Source: an uncultured Gammaproteobacteria bacterium
GTDB taxonomy: Bacteria > Pseudomonadota > Gammaproteobacteria > Pseudomonadales > UBA5518
NCBI GenBank assembly: GCA_903921135.1
Contig: CAIXOY010000293.1
Coordinates: 1 to 6,435, forward strand
Length of the DNA: 6,435 nt
Direction of reading: 5' to 3'
Shown here in pieces: positions 1 to 5,499 of the stretch. Below the pieces are notes generated by a model. The model did not search any database. It saw nothing but the letters and a program-made list of their open reading frames with translations, and was not told the origin of the DNA. The position numbers and the translations under genes were made by a program. Every line of letters starts with the position of its first letter. Positions within the stretch are counted from its first letter, which is position 1.

Positions 1-202
1 CCAGAACTTCGACACTGATTGACCGGCTTGGATTGGATGTATCCCACGCCCACCCCGCGACTATGCCGTTGTCCACGCAGTCAATGCTGCCCTCGACAAC
101 GCCCGGGGCGTTGTGCAGGTGCCCTGATGGAGCGTCTTGGGTGGTCGCGACTGCAGCACCGGGATTCGAGGTCTCAGACGAAGACTCAGAGTTCGTTGAC
201 AT
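1..202 (-). CDS. GWAWD-domain protein, N-terminal fragment cut by the left window edge
   Basis: An open frame on the minus strand starts at ATG 202-200 and stays open to base 1, giving 67 codons. Residues 1-33 are a Ser/Thr/Asn/Ala-rich, probably flexible leader (MSTNSESSSETSNPG...). Residues 35-67 read VVEGSIDCVDNG, IVAGWAWDTSNPSR, SISVEVL. From memory this matches the start of a small beta-rich module with pattern GxhDxxxxGxhxGWAWDxxxPxxxhxVEVLxDG, found as an accessory domain in bacterial surface-polysaccharide proteins such as glycosyltransferases and sulfotransferases. The catalytic part, if any, lies outside the window, so the function stays open. No Shine-Dalgarno is obvious before the ATG, but there is no other ATG, GTG or TTG in frame between it and the permease stop. 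It lies 84 bp downstream of the permease on the same strand. The motif makes the coding call strong; the enzyme class is inference. Confidence 0.75.
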   Translation of the reverse strand, partial: MSTNSESSSETSNPGAAVATTQDAPSGHLHNAPGVVEGSIDCVDNGIVAGWAWDTSNPSRSISVEVL

Positions 203-228
203 ACGCGCGCTCGCTGGATTGCAGACAT

Positions 229-242
229 CCCCGAGATCGGGG
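229..242. other. Short GC-rich inverted repeat in the permease/GWAWD intergenic gap
   Basis: The bases ccccg...cgggg form a 5-bp stem (229-233 with 238-242) around a 4-base loop; a sixth A-T pair would leave only a 2-base loop. It lies about 45 bp past the permease stop and 27 bp before the next minus-strand start. There is no T-run on either side, so it is not a convincing intrinsic terminator. It could slow or attenuate read-through into the downstream gene. Otherwise the 203-286 gap shows no clear promoter. Confidence 0.25.
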
Positions 243-286
243 AACTCTTGAAGTAATGAGGCGGAATGCTCGCCTGCGGGCTGAAT

Positions 287-3200
287 CTACTGCCCCTTCA
301 CTCCACGGGGCAAATCCCCCCGCCCAAACGGCAAATACAAAGCCGGCAACACAAACAACGTAAACAACGTCCCCACCGTCATCCCGCAGGTAATCACCAA
401 CCCGATCGCAAACCGGCTGTTGGCGCCCGCACCACTGGCCAGAAGCAGCGGCAGCACGCCCAGCACCGTCGCAAAGGTGGTCATCAGGATCGGCCGAAGC
501 CGCAGCGCCGCCGCCTCCAGCACCGCAGCGCGGTGATCAAGCCCGTTCTGCAGTTGGCGGTTGGCAAAGTCCACGATCAGGATCCCGTGCTTGCTGATCA
601 GCCCGATCAGCGTCAGCAGCCCCACCTGTGTGTAGATGTTCAGCGTGCCAAAGCCAAGCGCAAGCGGCACCACGGCCCCGAAGATCGAGAGCGGCACCGC
701 CACCAGCACCACCAGCGGATCGCGGAAGCTGTTGAACTGCGCCGAGAGCACCAGAAAGATGAACACCAGCGACACGGCAAACAGGGGCCCGAAGCGCGAG
801 GTCTCCTGCACAAAACGGCGTGACTCGCCCTCGTTGCCTGTGCGGTAGCCCACCGGCGCCACCTCTTTCAGCGAGCGGTTCAGGAAGTCGAGCCCCGTGC
901 CCAGGCTGTTCGGCGGCATCATCATGCCTTGTATGGTCACGCTGTTCAGTTGCTGGTACTGCGAGAGCGAGTTGGGCTCCACGCGCGCATCCAGCCGGAT
1001 CAGCGTCGAGAGCGGCACCAGCTCACCGCCCGTGGTGCGCACGTAGTAGCGCTCCAGCGCCTCGCGGCTCAGCCGGAAGCCGCGCTGCGCCTGCGGAATC
1101 ACCTTGTAGCTGCGGCCTTCCAGGCTGAAGCGGTTCACTTCAACGCCGCCCAGCATGGTCTGCAGGGTCTCGCCGATGTCGGCCATCGAGACGCCCAGCC
1201 GCGCGGCAAGGTCTCGGTCTATCGCCACGCTCATTTCCGGGCGGGAGTAGCGCAGGCTCTTGTTCACGAAGACGAACAACCCCGATTCCCTCGCCTTGCC
1301 CAGCACTTCCTCGGCCACGCGATCGAGCTCGGCGTAATCCACCGTTGAGGCAATCACGAAATTCACCGGCAGGCCCGCGTCCGAGCCGGGCAGGGAGGGC
1401 GGCGCGAAGGTGAAGAGATCGAGCCCGCTCACCTTGCGGAAACTCGCCTGAAGCTCTGCCTGTATCTCGCTCTGCGTGCGCTCGCGCTGGCTCCACGGCA
1501 GCAACTCCAGCCCGCCGAAGACCTGCGATGCCTCGTTCGCCTGCCACGAGCGCGCCACCTCGGGCACGGCACGCCACACGGCCACCATGTCATCGACGAA
1601 GCTGTTCACGTAGTCGATGCTCACGTGGTCTGGCGGCGTACCGATCACGAAGAGACTGGCGGTGTCTTCCTCGGGCGCGAGCTCGCGCTGCGCGAAAGCG
1701 AAGAGCAGGGGCAGGCTGAAGAGGATGCCACCCGCGAACAGCAACACCGCGCCGCGGTTCGCCAGGCACGTTGACAGCACGCGGCGGTAGGCCTCGTGCA
1801 GCGCCACGAAGCGCGCATCCAGCCACATGGCAAGCCGCCCCTGGTGGTCGTGGTCTTCGAGCATCCGCGAGCACATCACGGGGCTCAGCGTGAGCGCGAT
1901 GATCCCCGACACCAGCACCGCACCCGCCAGCGTCATCGCGAATTCCGTGAACAGCACTCCGGTCAGCCCGCCCATGAAAGCGATGGGCGCGTACACCGCG
2001 GCCAGCGTGAGCGTCATGGCGATCACGGGCATGGCCACCTCGCGCGCGCCCTGCAGCGCGGCATCCAGCGGCGTCATGCCCGCCTCGATGTGGCGGTGCA
2101 CGTTTTCCACCACCACGATGGCATCGTCCACCACCAGCCCGATCGCGATCACCATCGCGAGCAGCGTGAGCAGGTTCACCGAGAAACCCATCATCCACAC
2201 CAGGAACAGCACACCCACCAGCGAGAGCGGGATGGCCACCAGCGGAATCATCACCACGCGCGGCGAGCCCAGGAACAGCAGGATCACCAGCATCACGATG
2301 CCCGTGGCCTCGAGCAGCGTCACGCCCACCTGCCGCAGGGCCTCGGTGATGAAGATGGAGGAGTCGGAGTCGATCAGGATGTCGAGGTCGGCCGGCAACT
2401 GGTCTTTCATGCCAGCCACGGCGGCTTTGACGCGCGTTGCCACCTCGAGCGGGTTGGCGCCCGGCGCGGGCGTGATCGACATGTACACGGTGCCGCGCCC
2501 GCTCGAGAACGCAAGGAACTCGTCGTCTTCGCTCGAGAGCGCGAGCTCCGCCACATCGCCCAGGCGCACGCGGCGCTCGCCTTCCTGCCGCACCACGATG
2601 TCGCTGAAGCCCTCGGGCGTCTGCACGTCGGTCTCGGCGTCCACGCTGGTGCGCACCATTTCCCCGCGCGTGCTGCCGGCGGCAGAGATGTAGTTCTGCG
2701 CGCGGATGGCGGTGTTCACATCGGTGGCGGTAACGGCGTGCGCGGCCATGCGGTCCGGATCGAGCCACACGCGCATCGCAAAACCGTGGCGGCCATAGGC
2801 CCTGGCCTCGCCCACGCCTTCGATGGTGCTCAGCTCCGGCTGCACGCTGCGGGTGACGTAATCAGCGATCTGCTCGAGCGACATCTGCTCGCTCAGGAAA
2901 GCGATGTACATCATCGCGTCATCGCCCAGCGAGTTCGTCACCACCGGGTCTTCGGCCTCACGGGGGAGCTCGAAGCGGGCCTCGTTGATCTTGGCGATGA
3001 TGCCGGTCATCAGCGCATCGGCGTCTTCGCCGAGGCGCGCGTGCACCTCGATGCGCGAGGAGCCCGGGTCGCTGCGCGAGGTCATGTAGTCCACGCCCTC
3101 GGCCGCTGCGATGCGACGCTGCAGCGGCTCGGTCACGAAGCCCTGCACGGTGCGCGCACTGGCACCGGGGTAGGCGGTTTGCACCACCACCAGGCTTTTC

Positions 3201-3322
3201 TCGACGTCGGGGAACTGGCGCAGCTGCAGCTGGTTGCCCGCCTGCAGCCCAAGCATCAACAGCAGGCAGCTCACGACGATGGCGAGTACCGGCCTGCGGA
3301 TGAAGATGTCGGTGAACTGCAT
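287..3322 (-). CDS. RND efflux transporter, inner-membrane permease (AcrB/MexI-like HAE1 family)
   Basis: A 1011-residue proton-driven pump subunit, close to the usual 1020-1050 for AcrB relatives. It would trap substrates in the periplasm/inner-membrane leaflet and pass them to an outer-membrane channel. The N-terminus (FTDIFIRRPVLA) is the classic RND start and forms TM1. The first periplasmic loop (about 30-335) carries QFPDVE, TAYPGA and a 'LPREAEDPVVT' stretch typical of MexI-type members. TM2-TM6 cover about 336-480. TM4 has GLVVDDAIVVVEN with the proton-relay pair D399/D400 (AcrB D407/D408). A second porter loop spans about 545-840. TM8-TM12 follow, with K911 in GLISKHGILIVDF (AcrB K940) and R943 in RLRPILMTT (AcrB R971). 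All relay residues are present, so the pump looks functional. ATG 3322 is 5 bp after the adaptor stop, which suggests coupled translation. The substrate cannot be read from sequence; MexI likeness is recalled, not searched. Confidence 0.96.
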   Translation of the reverse strand: MQFTDIFIRRPVLAIVVSCLLLMLGLQAGNQLQLRQFPDVEKSLVVVQTAYPGASARTVQGFVTEPLQRRIAAAEGVDYMTSRSDPGSSRIEVHARLGEDADALMTGIIAKINEARFELPREAEDPVVTNSLGDDAMMYIAFLSEQMSLEQIADYVTRSVQPELSTIEGVGEARAYGRHGFAMRVWLDPDRMAAHAVTATDVNTAIRAQNYISAAGSTRGEMVRTSVDAETDVQTPEGFSDIVVRQEGERRVRLGDVAELALSSEDDEFLAFSSGRGTVYMSITPAPGANPLEVATRVKAAVAGMKDQLPADLDILIDSDSSIFITEALRQVGVTLLEATGIVMLVILLFLGSPRVVMIPLVAIPLSLVGVLFLVWMMGFSVNLLTLLAMVIAIGLVVDDAIVVVENVHRHIEAGMTPLDAALQGAREVAMPVIAMTLTLAAVYAPIAFMGGLTGVLFTEFAMTLAGAVLVSGIIALTLSPVMCSRMLEDHDHQGRLAMWLDARFVALHEAYRRVLSTCLANRGAVLLFAGGILFSLPLLFAFAQRELAPEEDTASLFVIGTPPDHVSIDYVNSFVDDMVAVWRAVPEVARSWQANEASQVFGGLELLPWSQRERTQSEIQAELQASFRKVSGLDLFTFAPPSLPGSDAGLPVNFVIASTVDYAELDRVAEEVLGKARESGLFVFVNKSLRYSRPEMSVAIDRDLAARLGVSMADIGETLQTMLGGVEVNRFSLEGRSYKVIPQAQRGFRLSREALERYYVRTTGGELVPLSTLIRLDARVEPNSLSQYQQLNSVTIQGMMMPPNSLGTGLDFLNRSLKEVAPVGYRTGNEGESRRFVQETSRFGPLFAVSLVFIFLVLSAQFNSFRDPLVVLVAVPLSIFGAVVPLALGFGTLNIYTQVGLLTLIGLISKHGILIVDFANRQLQNGLDHRAAVLEAAALRLRPILMTTFATVLGVLPLLLASGAGANSRFAIGLVITCGMTVGTLFTLFVLPALYLPFGRGDLPRGVKGQ

Positions 3323-3327
3323 GCCGG

Positions 3328-4401
3328 TCAGGGCGCCGTGCCAGTCAGCACTTTCACGCCACGGAAGAGCTTGTTCTGCCCTGAGGTCACCACCCGCTCG
3401 CCGGCCTTGAGGCCGCTCAGGATGGCGATGCGGCCCTCGACGGTGTCGCCGGGTTTGACGATGCGAGCGTTGGCGGTGAGGCCGCCGCCGCTGGCGTCTT
3501 CGAGCACATAGACCGTGTCACCCTGCAGGGAGTAGGTGAGGGCGCTCTCGGGCACCACGACAACGGTTTCCTTTTGCCCCAGATCGAGCCGGATCGTGGC
3601 GAACATGCCCGGCAGCAGGCCCTCGTGCTGCTGCAGCCGCGCGCGCAGCAGGATGTTGCGCGTACCTGCATCCACGGCGCTGTCGATCGCCTGCAGCGCG
3701 GCGGCGAAGGTTTTGCCCGGGAAGGCATCGACCTGTATCCCCACAGGTTGCCCCGGGTGCAGCTGCGGCACAAAGCGCGCGGGCAGCGTGAAATCCACAT
3801 CGAGCTCGGCGCCATCCTGCAGCGAGGCGATCAGATCCCCCGGCTCGACATAATCGCCGAGGTCCACGTGGCGTATGCCCACCGTGCCACCGAAGGGCGC
3901 ATGGATGCGCTTGTTGCGGATGCGGGCCTCGGTTTCCGAGAGCTCTGCCTGCGCACGGGCAAGATCCGCGCGTGTGGTGTCGAACTGCGATTGCGAAATG
4001 GACTTCTGGCCGATCAGGCGCTGGTCGCGTTTGAAGATCACGCTCGCCAGTTCGAGAGTGGCGAGTTGGCGCTTGCGCGCGGCCTGCTCGACCTCGTCGT
4101 TCAGCACCAGCAGCACCTGGCCTGCTTCGACGCGCTGGCCGGAATCGAAACTGATGCTCGTGATCTGGCCGCTGGTTTCCGCGGTGAGGTTCACGCCACG
4201 CACGGCCTTCAGCGAGCCCACCGAGGACAGGCTGCTCACGCGCTCCTCGGTGGTGGCAGCGGCCACGTCTACCGTTACCGGCGGCGGCGAAAAATCCATG
4301 GCCGCCAGCTTGGCGAACCGCAGGTACTGGTAGCCCCCGATAGCGCCGGCAAGCGCGAGCAGAAGGCCGATGGCGAGAAGGTAAGGTCGCACGCGATTCA
4401 C
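3328..4401 (-). CDS. RND efflux periplasmic adaptor (membrane fusion protein)
   Basis: A 357-residue adaptor linking the inner-membrane pump to a TolC-type outer-membrane channel. Residues 6-27 form one hydrophobic segment (PYLLAIGLLLALAGAIGGY), an uncleaved anchor or signal; no lipobox Cys is seen. The lipoyl domain is split: about 70-103 (AETSGQITSISFDSGQ, VEAGQVLLVLND) and 166-196 (IHAPFGGTVGIRHVDLGDYV). Between them, 104-165 is an Ala/Glu/Arg-rich alpha-hairpin with SISQSQFDTTRADL. The beta-barrel covers about 199-275 (DVDFTLPARFVPQL, GLLPGMFATIRLDL) and the membrane-proximal domain about 278-352 (VVVPESALTYSLQG, GLKAGERVVTSGQNKL). The start is GTG at 4401-4399; an in-frame TAA 24 bp upstream rules out longer forms. 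It begins 25 bp after the toxin stop and ends 5 bp before the permease, so co-transcription with the permease is near certain and with the toxin likely. Confidence 0.93.
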   Translation of the reverse strand: MNRVRPYLLAIGLLLALAGAIGGYQYLRFAKLAAMDFSPPPVTVDVAAATTEERVSSLSSVGSLKAVRGVNLTAETSGQITSISFDSGQRVEAGQVLLVLNDEVEQAARKRQLATLELASVIFKRDQRLIGQKSISQSQFDTTRADLARAQAELSETEARIRNKRIHAPFGGTVGIRHVDLGDYVEPGDLIASLQDGAELDVDFTLPARFVPQLHPGQPVGIQVDAFPGKTFAAALQAIDSAVDAGTRNILLRARLQQHEGLLPGMFATIRLDLGQKETVVVVPESALTYSLQGDTVYVLEDASGGGLTANARIVKPGDTVEGRIAILSGLKAGERVVTSGQNKLFRGVKVLTGTAP

Positions 4402-4426
4402 CGTGAGGCGGGAACGCGCACGTTAA

Positions 4427-4723
4427 TCAGAAATGGGGGTTGTGGCCAGAGGGTGGCCACATGCGCGCGGTGTGTACCACCGCCAGAATCAGCACGGCGT
4501 CTGCCGTCACTTCGTAGACCAGCCGGTAATGTTCGACAGGAATGAGTTCGCGCGTACCCGCGATCAGGCCCGCTTTCCCCGCGCGAGGGTGTTCGCGCAG
4601 GGTGGCGGCCGCCGCCGCGATGGCGTCGTCCACACGGACTGCGGCTGCAGGGTTGTCACGGGCGATGTGCTCGAAGATGAGCAGTCGGTCGCGCTCGGCA
4701 GCGGAAGCCCACAACAACCTCAC
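4427..4723 (-). CDS. Type II toxin, RelE/ParE superfamily
   Basis: A 98-residue small basic-acidic alpha/beta protein with the ParE/RelE layout. The N-terminal strand and helix are RLLWASAAERDRLLIFEHIARDNPAAA, then VDDAIAAAAATLREHPRAGK, and the C-terminal sheet contains GTRELIPVEHYRLVYEV, VLILAVVHTARMWP. The 'DNPxAA', 'P.AGK.G...GTREL', 'YRLVYEV' and 'hxVVHTARxWP' blocks are the family hallmarks. Members either block gyrase (ParE-like) or cut mRNA (RelE-like); the sequence does not decide which. Several residues follow the usual ARxWP end (PSGHNPHF), and their codons form a perfect hairpin (4441-4461). The start is GTG 4723-4721, overlapping the antitoxin TGA as GTGA, the standard sign of coupled translation that keeps the toxin bound. 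The frame is intact, so it is probably active unless neutralised. Confidence 0.92.
   Translation of the reverse strand: MRLLWASAAERDRLLIFEHIARDNPAAAVRVDDAIAAAAATLREHPRAGKAGLIAGTRELIPVEHYRLVYEVTADAVLILAVVHTARMWPPSGHNPHF
4441..4461 (-). other. Perfect 8-bp hairpin inside the 3' end of the toxin gene
   Basis: Arms tgtggcca (4441-4448) and tggccaca (4454-4461) are exact reverse complements around a 5-base loop. In the transcript the hairpin covers the toxin codons Met88 to His94/Asn95 and ends about 12 bases before the toxin stop, 40 bases before the adaptor GTG. No U-run follows, so it is not a standard terminator. It could stabilise upstream RNA, attenuate, or mark a processing site between the TA pair and the pump genes; no role is proven. 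Confidence 0.45.
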
Positions 4724-5013
4724 GTGGCAGGTTCGTCTGAGGTCGCATTGAGCTGGGATTTGATGGCGGTGAAACGCGCCTCCACATCTTCGGCGCTCGC
4801 GTAGTGCCCGGCTGCGACCTGCGACCGGGCCTCGGCGATCTTGTTACGAAGGAACCCGTCGTACTCGCGCGCCTCGCGCTGCCGCTGTACATAGTCGCGC
4901 ATGAGCTCACGCACCACCTGCGATGCAGGCCTGTGGCTCGCCTCAGCTTCGGCCATGAAGGCGTCTCGAAGTTCGGCCTCGAGTTTCATCGTGAACACCG
5001 ACTCTTTGGCCAT
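4720..5013 (-). CDS. Type II antitoxin, ribbon-helix-helix (CopG/ParD/StbD-like)
   Basis: A 97-residue partner of the overlapping toxin. Residues 5-14 (SVFTMKLEAE) look like the DNA-contacting beta-strand, followed by two helices (about 15-26 and 29-45: RPASQVVRELMRDYVQRQ), the ribbon-helix-helix arrangement used to dimerise on operator DNA. The C-terminal half (about 46-90, REAREYDGFLRNKIAEARSQ onwards) is charged and helical and would wrap and neutralise the toxin. The family is recalled as 'antitoxin of toxin-antitoxin stability system'. ATG 5013 has a good ribosome site (AGAGGTG, 5024-5018, 4-base gap). The likely promoter and a perfect palindrome lie immediately upstream, as expected for autorepression by antitoxin or TA complex. 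The order antitoxin then toxin is the normal one. Confidence 0.9.
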   Translation of the reverse strand: MAKESVFTMKLEAELRDAFMAEAEASHRPASQVVRELMRDYVQRQREAREYDGFLRNKIAEARSQVAAGHYASAEDVEARFTAIKSQLNATSDEPAT

Positions 5014-5017
5014 GCTT

Positions 5018-5024
5018 CACCTCT
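5018..5024 (-). promoter_or_regulatory. Ribosome binding site of the antitoxin
   Basis: AGAGGTG read on the minus strand, 4 bases before ATG 5013. It is the strongest Shine-Dalgarno on the minus strand here and fixes the antitoxin start. The downstream toxin, adaptor and permease lack a comparable site and probably depend on coupled translation. Confidence 0.7.
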
Positions 5025-5042
5025 TGTCGTAGCGTGGTGACA

Positions 5043-5054
5043 ACGTATATACGT
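5043..5054. promoter_or_regulatory. Perfect 12-bp palindrome, candidate TA operator
   Basis: acgtatatacgt is exactly its own reverse complement and lies 29 bp before the antitoxin ATG, covering the candidate -10 box. Ribbon-helix-helix antitoxins bind short palindromes of this kind at their own promoters. The match in position and symmetry supports autorepression; binding itself is inferred. Confidence 0.6.
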
Positions 5055-5071
5055 CGGCAGTACATCGTCAA
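5044..5071 (-). promoter_or_regulatory. Candidate sigma-70 promoter of the toxin-antitoxin (and perhaps efflux) genes
   Basis: On the minus strand TTGACG (5071-5066, five of six to the -35 consensus) is followed after 16 bp by TATACG (5049-5044, four of six to the -10 consensus; an overlapping TATATA at 5051-5046 has a shorter spacer). A start near 5037 would leave a short leader with the antitoxin ribosome site. No other convincing promoter is seen between here and the adaptor, so the same transcript may include the pump genes. Confidence 0.5.
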
Positions 5072-5094
5072 TGGCCCGATACGCGATATCTCTT

Positions 5095-5118
5095 GTGGGA
5101 GCGCGCCATGCGCGCGAC
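5095..5118 (+). repeat. REP element (GTAG/GTGG-head type), plus orientation
   Basis: A 24-bp unit with head GTGGGA, a perfect 6-bp stem gcgcgc (5101-5106) and gcgcgc (5110-5115) around loop cat, then gac. It matches the REP at 5461-5484 at 21 of 24 positions. One difference is in the head; the other two are paired stem positions (G-C in one, C-G in the other), so the fold is conserved. REPs of this kind in gammaproteobacteria are mobilised by RAYT (TnpA-REP) transposases and often lie between genes. Confidence 0.8.
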
Positions 5119-5168
5119 AACAGCCTTGGATTATCGGCAGTCGCCTGTCGCGGGCATGGCCTCTATAC
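5095..5168. mobile_element. REPIN-like inverted REP doublet, right half degraded
   Basis: The plus-oriented REP at 5095-5118 is followed after 28 bp by an opposite-facing REP remnant beginning at 5147: 15 bases (5147-5161, gtcgcgggcatggcc) are identical to 5461-5475, then the head is damaged (tctatac at 5162-5168 where the intact copy has cgctcctac, a net 2-base loss). Two REPs in inverted orientation make a REPIN, a small non-autonomous element. It occupies most of the gap between the TA promoter and the small membrane gene. No RAYT gene is in the window. Confidence 0.6.
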
Positions 5169-5193
5169 GCTTGCTGCTGCAGCCGACGTGTGA

Positions 5194-5221
5194 TTCCGAA
5201 CGCAGGAGAAAACGCTAGACT
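5194..5221 (+). promoter_or_regulatory. Weak candidate promoter for the small membrane protein gene
   Basis: TAGACT (5216-5221, four of six to the -10 consensus) lies 29 bp before the GTG start, with only a poor -35 (TTCCGA, 5194-5199) at 16-bp spacing. The spot is right for a short leader, between the REPIN and the gene, but the box quality is low. Confidence 0.28.
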
Positions 5222-5250
5222 CCCGCAAGCCCGCTCACGGAGACACCGCA

Positions 5251-5499
5251 GTGCCAGGTCAAGGATCCGCAGGAAACGTCATCTCGGCCCTCGCCAGCCT
5301 GTTCATCCCGGGGTTGGGGCAGTTACTGCAGGGGCGGTTGCTTGCCGCGATCGTGCAGTTCGTGCTGGCGGCCGTGCTGTGGGTCTTCTTGCTCGGCTGG
5401 ATCGTGCACCTTTATTCGATCCTCAATGCGGCAATGTTCAAGCCGAAGGACGGAGGTGGGGTCGCGGGCATGGCCCGCTCCTACGGTGGTGTCAGGTGA
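5251..5499 (+). CDS. Small membrane protein with a TM2-like 'PGLGQ' motif; C-terminus partly REP-encoded
   Basis: An 82-residue hydrophobic protein. Residues 9-28 (NVISALASLFIPGLGQLLQG) and about 31-61 (LLAAIVQFVLAAVLWVFLLG, then WIVHLYSILNAAMF) form two membrane segments with a FIPGLGQLLQGR turn, resembling TM2-type and related small integral membrane proteins (P-G-L-G-Q/H-x-x-x-G-R). Function unknown. The GTG start has GGAG at 5239-5242 with an 8-base gap. The tail is odd: codons 71-78 (VAGMARSY) are exactly the 24 bases of a REP element, and the last four codons plus stop overlap the end of the convergent E2 gene by 8 bp. The original stop may have been displaced by the REP. The hydrophobic pattern and ribosome site support a real gene; a longer plus-strand frame over 5034-5558 is rejected because it crosses the REPIN and shows no family pattern. 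Confidence 0.62.
   Translation: MPGQGSAGNVISALASLFIPGLGQLLQGRLLAAIVQFVLAAVLWVFLLGWIVHLYSILNAAMFKPKDGGGVAGMARSYGGVR
5461..5484 (-). repeat. REP element with GTAG head, between/inside convergent gene ends
   Basis: Read on the minus strand: head GTAGGA, stem gcgggc (5478-5473), loop cat, stem gcccgc (5469-5464), then gac. The stem is perfect over 6 bp. The head begins 7 bases past the E2 stop (5492), the typical REP position downstream of a gene, where the folded RNA may protect or terminate the message. On the plus strand it is in frame with the small membrane gene and encodes residues 71-78. Confidence 0.85.

Noticed and set aside
2..127. Plus-strand peptide (DYAVVHAVNAALDNARG...) that looked like a protein end
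   Set aside because: It is the antisense of the GWAWD motif, has an in-frame TGA at 20-22 and no start; the minus-strand reading has a recognisable domain.
229..242. Intrinsic terminator after the permease
   Set aside because: The stem is short and no T-run follows on either strand; kept only as a weak inverted repeat.
203..289. Possible read-through fusion: the permease TAG is followed in the same frame by 28 sense codons up to the GWAWD ATG
   Set aside because: A stop-free run of 28 codons is not rare in GC-rich DNA, the intervening peptide has no family pattern, and the permease ends at a normal length.
1590..2768. Minus-strand frame of 392 codons within the permease
   Set aside because: Out-of-frame, Arg/Gly/Ala-rich shadow of the permease; no start context or family resemblance.
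1796..3511. Long plus-strand open frame (571 codons) opposite the permease
   Set aside because: Very rich in His, Arg and Gln with no domain pattern; it is the antisense shadow of a well-conserved RND gene in GC-rich DNA.
4433..4804. Plus-strand frame antisense to the toxin
   Set aside because: Composition of a shadow; the minus-strand TA pair is clear.
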